This document shows, in pieces, positions 1 through 5,551 of a stretch of 5,551 bases of DNA. The number at the start of each line of letters is the position of its first letter. Within the stretch, counting starts at the first letter, position 1. Source of the DNA: JBOGGX01 sp050744245 (GTDB taxonomy: Bacteria > Actinomycetota > Acidimicrobiia > Acidimicrobiales > JBOGGX01); assembly GCA_050744245.1 (NCBI GenBank), contig JBOGGX010000051.1:1-5551 (forward strand). Direction: 5' to 3'. The notes under the pieces are model-generated. The model did no database searches. It was not told the origin of the DNA and worked only from the letters and a program-made list of their open reading frames with translations. A program made the position numbers and the translations under genes.

Positions 1-1027
1 GCGCAGTCTCGGCCGCCACGCTGTCGGCGGCCACGCGGTCGGCGGCCACACTGCCGACGGGCGCGGTGGCATCCGGAGCCGCCTCGGACGCGGCCGGCTC
101 GGCGACCGCATCCCCGGCGACCGGCGCATCGACGTCGGCATCGACCTGGGCGACGATGGCGTCCGCCTCCTCGGCCTGCTCGGACTGGATGCGAGCCAGG
201 CGGGCCTCGCGCTCGCGAGCCTGCGCCGCCGCCTGGCGGCGGGCCTCGGCCTGATCGGCGGCGTGCCTGGCCAGCTCCTCCGGTGTCCGCTCGACCGGCG
301 CGGTCGGCGCCGGGGTGGCGACGACAACACCCTTCTTGGCCGCGATGTAGCGGCCCTCCTGGACGGCATCCGAGATGATCCGGCACATCAGCGAGGCGGC
401 GCGGATCGCGTCGTCGTTGCCTGGGATGACGTATTGGATGACGTCGGGATCGCAGTTGGTGTCGACCACGGCGACCACCGGCACCCTGAGCTTGTTGGCC
501 TCCGTGACCGCGATCTGCTCCTTCTTCGTGTCGAGCACGAACACCGCTTGGGGAGCCTTCGTCATCGAACGGATCCCGCCGAGGTTGCGCTCGAGCTTCT
601 CGAGCTCGCGCGAGTACTGGAGCCCCTCCTTCTTCGGCATGGCGGCGAACTCGCCCGTGTCGCGCATCCGCTCGTACTCGAGCATCTTGCCGACCCGCTT
701 CGAGATCGTGTCGAAGTTGGTCAGCATCCCGCCCAGCCAGCGCTGGTTCACGTAGGGCATGCCGCAGCGCGCCGCGTACGTGGCCACCGGATCCTGGGCC
801 TGCTTCTTGGTGCCGATGAACAGGATCGAGCCACCGTCGGCCACGAGGTCGCGGACGAAGGCGTACGACTTGGCGACGCCGTCGAGGGTCTGCTCGAGGT
901 CGATCACATAGATCCCGTTGCGCTCGCCGAGGATGAACCGCTTCATCTTCGGGTTCCAACGCCGGGTCTGGTGGCCGAAGTGGACGCCGGCCTCCAACAG
1001 CTGCTTCATGGTCACGACAGGTGCCAT
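1..1027 (-). CDS. rpsB: 30S ribosomal protein S2 (3' end beyond window)
   Basis: Ribosomal protein S2 is part of the small subunit at the head-body junction, where it is needed for S1/mRNA binding in many bacteria. The translation opens MAPVVTMKQLLEAGVHFGHQ and continues with RRWNPKMKRFI, the YVIDLEQTL stretch, FIGTKKQAQ, YVNQRWLGGMLTNF and a late GNDDAIRAA motif, all hallmark S2 segments. The ATG is fixed by a strong GGAAGGAG nine bases upstream. The family core ends near residue 226 (EGR), but the frame stays open for at least 342 codons to the left edge with no stop. The extra 116 or more residues comprise a Glu/Arg/Ala/Gln-rich, helix-like section (about 246-294) and then an Ala/Asp/Val/Pro-rich acidic section. 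E. coli S2 is about 241 residues, so the tail is a large addition. tsf is expected next, outside the window. Identity is certain; the exact end is unknown. Confidence 0.98.
   Translation of the reverse strand, partial: MAPVVTMKQLLEAGVHFGHQTRRWNPKMKRFILGERNGIYVIDLEQTLDGVAKSYAFVRDLVADGGSILFIGTKKQAQDPVATYAARCGMPYVNQRWLGGMLTNFDTISKRVGKMLEYERMRDTGEFAAMPKKEGLQYSRELEKLERNLGGIRSMTKAPQAVFVLDTKKEQIAVTEANKLRVPVVAVVDTNCDPDVIQYVIPGNDDAIRAASLMCRIISDAVQEGRYIAAKKGVVVATPAPTAPVERTPEELARHAADQAEARRQAAAQAREREARLARIQSEQAEEADAIVAQVDADVDAPVAGDAVAEPAASEAAPDATAPVGSVAADRVAADSVAAETA
11..55 (-). repeat. 15-base tandem repeat in the rpsB tail
   Basis: Three adjacent 15-base units (11-25, 26-40, 41-55) lie in frame at the 3' end of rpsB. 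Neighbouring units differ at two or three positions. They encode a five-residue period of the form VAADx (SVAAD, RVAAD, SVAAE-like) in the Ala/acidic tail of S2. Because the units keep frame and differ mostly by single substitutions, they look like recent slippage or duplication products in a tolerant, probably disordered tail. The array may continue beyond the left edge. Confidence 0.7.
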
Positions 1028-1036
1028 GGGTGATCG

Positions 1037-1045
1037 TCTCCTTCC
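1037..1045 (-). promoter_or_regulatory. rpsB ribosome binding site
   Basis: The minus strand reads GGAAGGAGA, a near-perfect anti-16S match, nine bases before the ATG at 1027. It decides in favour of this ATG over the in-frame ATG six codons further on (MKQLLEAG), which has no such site. Confidence 0.85.
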
Positions 1046-1106
1046 CATCGGTTGTTCGCAGCCTGCGCGGGGCGCCGAGCCGGTTCGGGCGCGACGACCG
1101 TGGGAT

Positions 1107-1140
1107 GAGCACAGGCGGTAGTGCTCGGTGGCTACCGAGC
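1107..1140 (-). promoter_or_regulatory. Overlapping hairpins in the rpsB leader
   Basis: Two inverted repeats share four bases. The first, 1123-1140, is a 7-bp perfect stem (GCTCGGT with ACCGAGC) closing a four-base loop. The second, 1107-1126, is a 6-bp stem (GAGCAC with GTGCTC) with an eight-base loop. Both need 1123-1126, so in RNA only one can form fully. They lie about 40 bases past the stop of the secreted hydrolase gene and 80-113 bases before the rpsB ATG. They may be a leader structure for S2 control, or the GC-rich hairpin may act as a terminator of the upstream gene; no U-run follows it. The stems are seen directly; the role is inference. Confidence 0.45.
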
Positions 1141-1149
1141 CGACCCGGC

Positions 1150-1178
1150 AGTGTAGTGGCTGGTCGGGGCGGTAACAC
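1150..1178 (-). promoter_or_regulatory. Possible rpsB promoter
   Basis: On the minus strand TACACT (1150-1155) fits the actinobacterial -10 pattern TAnnnT. With a 17-base spacer the -35 position (1173-1178) reads GTGTTA, a poor match to TTGACA, and it abuts the stop codon of the upstream gene. A start near 1143 would give a leader of about 116 bases carrying both hairpins. This is the only AT-containing -10-like box I see in the gap, but hexamer matches of this kind occur by chance. Confidence 0.35.
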
Positions 1179-2744
1179 TCAGCCGCCCATCCCGGCCACC
1201 GGCACCAGACCGAAGGCCGACTCGACCCAGCTGATGGTCGCCCCGGCCATGGCGTCGACGAGGGCTTCCAGCGCGCCCTCACAGGTTGGTGCGCGCCCGG
1301 CCAGGGCCAGTCCGATCTCGCGAGTGACCGCCGGTGCGGCCGGCAGCCGCACGTGCTCGGTGACCAGCCCGTCGACGGACACAATGACGTTGGTCGCGCC
1401 GGCCAGACGGGCCCGGGCGGCCGGCACGACCAGGTCGCCTCGGGCCGCGATCGACCAGACGTCGACACCAGGCGGCGGCGGCCGAGCGGCGAGATCGGTG
1501 AGAAGCTCAGAACCCTCGGCCAGCTGGGCCACGGCCGGCGCGTCCGGCTCGATGGGCGTCCCGACGGCGGACTGGAGGAGCTCGAGCGCCGAAGCACCGC
1601 CCGGAACGGCCCGGACGGCCAGAACCAGCGTCGCCAGGTCGGCGCCCTGATGCGACGCTCCGATCGTGACCAGGGCCCCGAGCCGTTCGACCACCTCGGC
1701 CCGGTCCGGGCGAGCGGCCAGGTGGTCGAGCGCCAACCGCCCGACCACGCCACCCTGGCTGTGGCCGATCAGGTCGATCGTGGCATCGGGCACGGCATGG
1801 GCGAGGTCATCGATCAGGTCGGCGAGTCGCCGACCTGCGGTCCTGAGGTCGCCGAGCGTGTCGGCCGGCTCATAGTCGTGGCTGACGATGCCGTCGATCG
1901 CGGACCCGGTCCCCGGCACGCGCCCGCCGGCGTACGAGAAGCGCACGACGTCGCCGTCGGCGAACCCCAGCGCCGAGGTGTCGAGCCCGGTGACGGCGGC
2001 CTGGCCCGTCGACGAGCCGAGTCCCCCTATGAGCACGGCGATGCGCCGGCCGCCGGTCGGGGCGGGAACGGGCTCGGCGGGAGGTGTGCACGAGTCGCGC
2101 CGCCGCTGCCACTCGGCCAGGGTCGCCAGCACATCGCCGGCCGGCCGAGGCCCGAACCAGCCGGGCGGGATCGGAAGCTCCCGCCCCGCCGCCACCGCCA
2201 AGGGAAGCTCCCGCCCCGACGGCGCCGGCAATGGCCGGTCGTGGGGAACGAGCGCGACCTCGGTCGGCCCTGATCCGAACAGCAGGTCTGGGTCGACGTA
2301 GACGTCGCCGATGCGGGCGCCGAAGTGGAAGGTGTCGCCTGCCGTGCCTACCGGAGATCCCTGCTCGACCCGTTGGCCAGAGGTGACCTCGACGGAGGCC
2401 AGGAACGAGTAGCTCGTCCTCACGCCGTCGACGTGGCCGATCGTGACGTGGCGCGTGCCTGCGACCGCGCCGGCGAACGTCACGACGCCCGAGGCCGACG
2501 CCACCACCGGCTGACCGGGCGCGGTGTCGTACTCGATGCCGCGATTGCCCGGCCCGTACGGCGAGGCGGGCGCCCGGAACGGGTCGAGCACCGGCGCCAC
2601 CACGGGCGGGCGATAGGTGACGACGGCTTCGGGCAAGGGTTGTCCTGCGGCGGCCGGCGACAGCGTGACAAGGCTGATGGCGATCACGGCCGTCGCGCCG
2701 ACCAGACGCGGGAGGACGCGCCGGTTGCGATTGTTCGGGTGCAT
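1179..2744 (-). CDS. Secreted LytM/M23-like domain fused to alpha/beta-hydrolase
   Basis: 521-residue exported protein with two domains. Residues 1-33 are a Sec-type signal peptide: Arg-rich start, hydrophobic 15-28, likely cut after the Ala run at 31-33. Residues about 60-156 follow the LytM/M23 fold pattern (GIEYDTAPGQPVVASASG, VTIGHVDGVRTSYSFL, GQRVEQGSPVGTAG, FHFG, VDP). However, the metal and catalytic positions are changed: the HxxxD His and Asp read N67 and E71, the YxHL His reads F114, and the first His of HxH reads T138; only H140 remains. Residues about 232-480 form a lipase-like alpha/beta-hydrolase with nucleophile elbow GHSQGG (S329), a VTIGASHQGADLA segment, and candidate D437 (RGDLVVP) and H464 (TEHVRLP). 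C219 and C488 could form a disulfide. The ATG has GAGGGG six bases upstream. A peptidase at this site is the actinobacterial norm; here hydrolase activity (esterase or lipase, substrate unknown) is more credible than peptidase activity. Confidence 0.9.
   Translation of the reverse strand: MHPNNRNRRVLPRLVGATAVIAISLVTLSPAAAGQPLPEAVVTYRPPVVAPVLDPFRAPASPYGPGNRGIEYDTAPGQPVVASASGVVTFAGAVAGTRHVTIGHVDGVRTSYSFLASVEVTSGQRVEQGSPVGTAGDTFHFGARIGDVYVDPDLLFGSGPTEVALVPHDRPLPAPSGRELPLAVAAGRELPIPPGWFGPRPAGDVLATLAEWQRRRDSCTPPAEPVPAPTGGRRIAVLIGGLGSSTGQAAVTGLDTSALGFADGDVVRFSYAGGRVPGTGSAIDGIVSHDYEPADTLGDLRTAGRRLADLIDDLAHAVPDATIDLIGHSQGGVVGRLALDHLAARPDRAEVVERLGALVTIGASHQGADLATLVLAVRAVPGGASALELLQSAVGTPIEPDAPAVAQLAEGSELLTDLAARPPPPGVDVWSIAARGDLVVPAARARLAGATNVIVSVDGLVTEHVRLPAAPAVTREIGLALAGRAPTCEGALEALVDAMAGATISWVESAFGLVPVAGMGG
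2173..2218 (-). repeat. 16-base direct repeat in the interdomain linker
   Basis: An identical 16-base unit (GGAAGCTCCCGCCCCG on the plus strand) occurs at 2173-2188 and 2203-2218, a 30-base period. It is in frame and encodes GRELP twice (residues 177-181 and 187-191), ten residues apart, in the Pro-rich linker between the LytM-like and hydrolase domains. It is best explained as a small in-frame duplication that lengthened the linker. Confidence 0.75.
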
Positions 2745-2750
2745 GGCTCA

Positions 2751-2756
2751 CCCCTC
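2751..2756 (-). promoter_or_regulatory. Ribosome binding site of the secreted hydrolase
   Basis: The minus strand reads GAGGGG six bases before the ATG at 2744. Together with the signal peptide that follows directly, it fixes the start of this gene and argues against longer readings into the gap upstream. Confidence 0.7.
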
Positions 2757-2819
2757 GGGTCGATACCGGATTGGGGGAAGCCGGAGGACGGCAACGGCCG
2801 TCGAGCAACGGAACGGTAG

Positions 2820-2999
2820 TTGAAGCGGGCGTTGCCGCGGTGGATCTCACAGGGCTCGGCTTGGACCCGGCCTCAGCTCGCCGCGAACTACCTGGAAGCT
2901 GTGGCCGACCTCGCCGGCGTCGTGCGCATGGATGTCTGCTTCGATGCGTCCAGTGCCGCCGGCGCTCCCAGGCGGCTGCTACCCCGTCCTCGCCGGTGA
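2820..2999 (+). CDS. Doubtful small ORF, 59 aa
   Basis: This is an open frame from a TTG at 2820, directly after an in-frame stop at 2817-2819, to a stop at 2997-2999. The middle reads LAANYLEAVADLAGVVRMDV, with mostly G or C in third positions, and looks more protein-like than its Arg/Pro-rich ends. There is no clear ribosome binding site, the start codon is weak, and it would be the only plus-strand gene in the window. I recognise no family. It may be a fragment of a lost gene or chance in GC-rich DNA. Confidence 0.15.
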   Translation: MKRALPRWISQGSAWTRPQLAANYLEAVADLAGVVRMDVCFDASSAAGAPRRLLPRPRR

Positions 3000-3166
3000 G
3001 GTGGTCGGCCACCGCATCGTAGGTTTCCGATGCCGTCTCGGCCGCCGAGTCGCACGTCCCAGACCGCAACGGCTCGGTCGTTCGCGATTGGGACCCCCCT
3101 GAAGCCCGTACTCAGCGTGGTGCCATCTGCGATTGGCCGGAAGTGCGAGCGAGTGATGTGACCCGC

Positions 3167-4093
3167 TCAGGCGCGCGGGTGAGTCTCGTCCACGACCCTC
3201 CGGAGCCGCTCTCGGCTGACATGGGTGTAGATCTGCGTCGTCGCCAGGTCGGCGTGACCCAGCAGCTCCTGGACGGCGCGCAGGTCGGCCCCGCCGTCGA
3301 GCAGGTGCGTGGCGAACGTATGGCGGAGCGCGTGCGGGTGGGTCGGCGAGGCGGCGCGACGATCGAGCACGCGCCGAACGTCGCGAGGCGTCATCGGTCG
3401 ACCGCGTCCGTTTACGAAGAGAGCCTCGCCCGCGACAGCTGGGTCACGCACCATCTCCGGACGGCCGTGTTCGACCCACCGTCGTACGGCTCCTTTGGCA
3501 GGTCCGCTGAGCGGTACCCATCGCTGCTTGCCGCCCTTGCCCCAGACGACGGCGCGCCCGCGGGCGACGTCGATGTCACCCAGGCGGAGCTGGCACAACT
3601 CGCCAACCCGTAGCCCGCTGCCATACAGCAGTTCGAGCACGACGTCGTCTCGAGCCCGAACGGCGGGAGAATCGTCCTCGAGGCGAGCAGGAGGGTCGTC
3701 GAGCAGCACGTGGAGCTCGTCGGCCGGGATGACCCGCGGCAGACGGCCATCCCCCTTTGGCGTCGACAGTCGTGCCGTCGGGTCGGCGGCGATCGCGCCC
3801 GTGCGCCGAAGCCAGCTGAAGTAGCGACGCAACGCCGAGGACTTGCGGGCAACCGTGCGCTTGGCTCGGCGGAGCGTGGCGAGATACGCCAGGTAGCGAC
3901 GGAGCGTGGTGCGGGTGACCTGATCCGGACGCTCGACGCCGGCCCGTTCGGCCCACTGTACGAAACCGTCGAGATCGCGCCGGTAGGCGGTGGTCGTCGC
4001 CGGGGCGACCGACGTGAGCGATCGGATGAAGTCGTCTCTGCTCCAGGCGTCGCGACCGTCGGCCACGACGGCCAACCGTACCGAGCCGGCCAC
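3167..4093 (-). CDS. xerC: Tyrosine recombinase XerC
   Basis: Site-specific recombinase of the phage-integrase family, expected to work in the cytoplasm on dif-type sites to resolve chromosome dimers. In the 308-residue form from the GTG at 4093, an N-terminal SAM-like, core-binding domain comes first (TTTAYRRDLDGFVQWAERAG, then ALRRYFSWLRRTG). The catalytic domain then carries the full set: R162 (GSGLRVGEL), K186 (WGKGGKQRW), H254 and R257 (HPHALRHTFATHLL), H280 (ELLGHADL) and the nucleophile Y289 (TTQIYTHV). Length fits XerC/XerD, about 300. The start is uncertain: the frame is open back to a TTG at 4327, four bases after the dprA stop, and a GTG at 4066 is also possible. I chose 4093 for family length and because the extra 78 codons look less coding-like; its GGAG lies 12 bases upstream, which is long. 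Position beside dprA favours XerC over XerD or a mobile integrase. Confidence 0.93.
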   Translation of the reverse strand: MAGSVRLAVVADGRDAWSRDDFIRSLTSVAPATTTAYRRDLDGFVQWAERAGVERPDQVTRTTLRRYLAYLATLRRAKRTVARKSSALRRYFSWLRRTGAIAADPTARLSTPKGDGRLPRVIPADELHVLLDDPPARLEDDSPAVRARDDVVLELLYGSGLRVGELCQLRLGDIDVARGRAVVWGKGGKQRWVPLSGPAKGAVRRWVEHGRPEMVRDPAVAGEALFVNGRGRPMTPRDVRRVLDRRAASPTHPHALRHTFATHLLDGGADLRAVQELLGHADLATTQIYTHVSRERLRRVVDETHPRA

Positions 4094-4330
4094 CGTCGTC
4101 GGTGGCTCCGGTCGTTGCGGAAGCAGTCGCGCGGCGAGCGGACTACTCCGCAGAGCCCGGACCGGATCAGAACGAGACGGCAGCACACGAGCCAGCGCAC
4201 GAACCGGCGAACACGCGGAGGCGTACCGGGAAGCCATCGCCGATGACGGTTCGCACGCAGGCGCGAGCGAGTGGCGCCGAGCCGGGCTTCCGATGTTTGC
4301 CGAGGCCAACGTCGGCGCGGGTGCCAATGC
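4094..4330. other. dprA-xerC gap or xerC extension
   Basis: This is 237 bases between the dprA stop and the preferred xerC start. The xerC frame is open throughout and would add 78 residues rich in Ala, Ser, Pro and Arg from a TTG at 4327. Third-position G or C in that frame is roughly two thirds by my count, against about four fifths at the start of the recombinase proper, so I read it as mostly non-coding. No sigma-factor (whiG) sequence, terminator or RNA gene is visible. Confidence 0.5.
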
Positions 4331-5473
4331 TCAGCCACCGCGGGCCACCCTCTCCCACCAGCCGCCCCGCTCAGCGATCCAACCGTCGGCGAGCAGTCGC
4401 TCCAGCGCCATGACGACATCGACAAGACCGGTCGCCGTTCGGGTTGCCAGCTGCTCGACCGTGGCCGGCTGCCAACCGACCGCTTCGAGGACGGCCTGGT
4501 CGGCCGGAGTTGGTGCGGGTCGGTGATCGGGCCGGGTCCGGTTGGCCTCGGCGATCAGCCCGATGGCGGTCAGGACGTCGTCGACGTCGCGAGCGGGGGC
4601 GGCGCCGTCGGCCAGAAGGGCGTTGGTCCCCGATGACGCCGAGCTGCGTACGGGACCAGGCACCGCCATCACCGGTCGATCACGTGCGATCGCCTCGCCG
4701 ACGGTGAGCAACGAACCGCCGGCGGCGTGCGACTCGACGACCACGACCACGTCGGCCAGCGCGGCGATGATGCGGTTGCGGGCGGGGAATCGCCATCGCG
4801 TGGGCCGGGCGCCGAGCGGGGCCTCGCTGAGGACGACCCCGCACCGCTCGATCTGCGCCCAGAGGGACGCATTGGCCCGTGGATAGATCACGTCGAGTCC
4901 GCTGCCGACCACGGCCGCAGGCGGGGTACGTTCGGCGACGATCGCTCCGCGGTGGGCCGCGCCGTCGATGCCAAGCGCGAGCCCAGAGACCACGACGACA
5001 CCGGCCGTCGCGAGGTCGCGGCCGAACTCGAAGGCGAGGTCGTGCCCGTAGCGACTGCAGCGTCGGGTGCCGATGACTGCCACTCTCGGTCGGTCGAGGA
5101 TGTCGGGGTCTCCTCGGCTGAACAACACGGCGGGTGGGTCGTGGTCGCCGTGCAGCGCCATCGGATAGCCAATTTGTCCATGGAGCGCGACGCCGACCCC
5201 TGCATCCACGTGCTGCTGCCAGAGCGCGTCGACGTCGACGGCGGCGGCCGCGGTGGCCCAGACGGTGGCCAGATCGTCGGGGTTCGGCGCCATGGCGCGG
5301 GCGAGCCGGCCGTCGCGATGGGCGCGGCGGTCGGCGACGGCCCGCCACACCTGACCGGGTGGACCGCAAGCGAGGGCGGCGGTGAGCCGGTGTGGACCCA
5401 TGTATGGCAGCCCCGACAGGGCGACGGCCCAGGCCTCCCCCGGCAGCGGCGCGGCAGCCGACACCTCGCCCAT
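4331..5473 (-). CDS. dprA: DNA-processing protein DprA
   Basis: DprA (Smf) binds incoming single-stranded DNA and loads RecA during natural transformation; in many non-competent bacteria its role is unclear. The 380-residue reading has a short helical N-terminal region (LSGLPYMGPHRLTAAL, helix-hairpin-helix/SAM-like), then the Rossmann-type DprA domain: VAVIGTRRCSRYG (131-143), SGLALGIDGAAH (163-174), GSGLDVIYPRAN (190-201), FPARNRIIAALAD (229-241), GGSLLTV (252-258) and VPGPVRSSASSGTNALLADG. A C-terminal winged-helix region (about 320-375, including TVEQLATRTATGLVDVVMALERLL) matches the DprA C-terminal domain. All key segments are intact. The ATG at 5473 gives a normal length, but the frame has no stop up to the right edge, and the GAGGAGGAGG at 5488-5497 lies 14 bases away and could simply encode Glu codons of a longer protein. 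The upstream neighbour, by actinobacterial synteny a comM/yifB ATPase gene, is not visible. Confidence 0.95.
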   Translation of the reverse strand: MGEVSAAAPLPGEAWAVALSGLPYMGPHRLTAALACGPPGQVWRAVADRRAHRDGRLARAMAPNPDDLATVWATAAAAVDVDALWQQHVDAGVGVALHGQIGYPMALHGDHDPPAVLFSRGDPDILDRPRVAVIGTRRCSRYGHDLAFEFGRDLATAGVVVVSGLALGIDGAAHRGAIVAERTPPAAVVGSGLDVIYPRANASLWAQIERCGVVLSEAPLGARPTRWRFPARNRIIAALADVVVVVESHAAGGSLLTVGEAIARDRPVMAVPGPVRSSASSGTNALLADGAAPARDVDDVLTAIGLIAEANRTRPDHRPAPTPADQAVLEAVGWQPATVEQLATRTATGLVDVVMALERLLADGWIAERGGWWERVARGG

Positions 5474-5551
5474 CGAGCGCTCGGCAACCTCCTCCTCGGT
5501 CGTCGCGCCGGGCTCGGGAGCGCGCGCGGCGTCGCTCGCGCGGCACCCGCC

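Larger units (their letters stand above)
2745..3166. other. Gap without a confident gene
   Basis: This 422-base stretch separates xerC from the secreted hydrolase gene. I see no tRNA, no clear rho-independent terminator, no AT-rich dif-like site and no recognisable insertion-sequence end. Both strands contain short coding-like pieces with GC-rich third positions: on the plus strand 2820-2999, and on the minus strand a piece around 2960-3069 that reads SAAETASETYDAVADHL. The minus-strand frame runs on without a stop into the hydrolase gene as a shadow, so it cannot be a tidy gene. The promoter of the hydrolase gene should be here, but I could not find a convincing -35/-10 pair. A decayed gene, or plain regulatory DNA, are both possible. 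Confidence 0.6.

Noticed and set aside
263..1033. 256-codon open frame on the plus strand
   Set aside because: It is antisense to rpsB, is rich in Arg, His, Leu and Val as expected for a GC-rich shadow frame, and has no recognisable motif, while the opposite strand encodes a textbook S2.
1353..2273. 306-codon open frame on the plus strand
   Set aside because: It is antisense to the secreted hydrolase gene, with Arg/Gly/Asp-rich composition and no domain. The minus strand has a signal peptide and catalytic motifs over the same bases.
1870..3069. 399-codon open frame on the minus strand starting in the gap
   Set aside because: Most of it is a shifted, Arg-rich shadow of the hydrolase gene. 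Only its first 40 or so codons look at all coding-like, and these are mentioned under the gap.
3147..3168. Weak inverted repeat at the xerC stop codon (GAGCG with CGCTC, 12-base loop)
   Set aside because: Five base pairs with a large loop and no following U-run is expected by chance in DNA this GC-rich; not called a terminator.
3167..4093. Possibility that the recombinase marks a mobile element
   Set aside because: Its length, its full XerC-like motif set and its place beside dprA match the chromosomal housekeeping recombinase. No attachment-site repeats, tRNA or cargo genes are visible.
3412..4425. 337-codon open frame on the minus strand over xerC and the end of dprA
   Set aside because: It is a different frame over a gene with all tyrosine-recombinase residues intact; its product is Arg/Ser/Trp-rich with no motif.
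4680..5546. 288-codon minus-strand frame and other long frames over dprA
   Set aside because: Highly Arg-rich shadow frames; the dprA frame shows every family signature.
1..5551. CRISPR array, tRNA or rRNA genes
   Set aside because: No spaced repeats of CRISPR size, no tRNA cloverleaf signatures and no rRNA sequence were seen on either strand.

Overview
The window is a GC-rich stretch typical of a high-GC actinobacterium. An Acidimicrobiia-type lineage is my best guess from the look of the S2 protein and the synteny, but it is not proven. All four confident genes lie on the minus strand, so the locus reads from right to left: dprA, a xerC-type tyrosine recombinase, a secreted two-domain protein (LytM/M23-like domain fused to a serine alpha/beta-hydrolase), then rpsB. 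This order (dprA, xerC, M23 protein, rpsB, normally followed by tsf) is a known actinobacterial neighbourhood, seen for example in the M. tuberculosis dprA-xerC-rpsB-tsf region. Streptomyces usually also has the sporulation sigma factor gene whiG here; it is absent from this window.

Region by region. 1-1027 holds rpsB, whose start is clear but whose 3' end runs off the left edge; its product carries an unusually long charged and then Ala/acidic C-terminal tail. 1028-1178 is the rpsB leader, with a possible -10 box and two overlapping, mutually exclusive hairpins. 1179-2744 encodes the secreted fusion protein. 2745-3166 is a 422-base gap with no convincing gene but some coding-like scraps. 3167-4093 is xerC. 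4094-4330 is a gap of about 240 bases into which the xerC reading frame remains open. 4331-5473 is dprA, whose reading frame is still open at the right edge, so its true start may lie outside the window.

Functionally, dprA and xerC both act on DNA (loading of RecA on incoming single strands; site-specific recombination and dimer resolution), rpsB serves the ribosome, and the secreted protein probably acts at the cell envelope. Nothing suggests that they form one pathway; they are a conserved neighbourhood with several transcription units possible. The most unusual item is the secreted fusion: its peptidase-like half has lost nearly all metal and catalytic residues while its hydrolase half keeps a complete-looking Ser-Asp-His triad.
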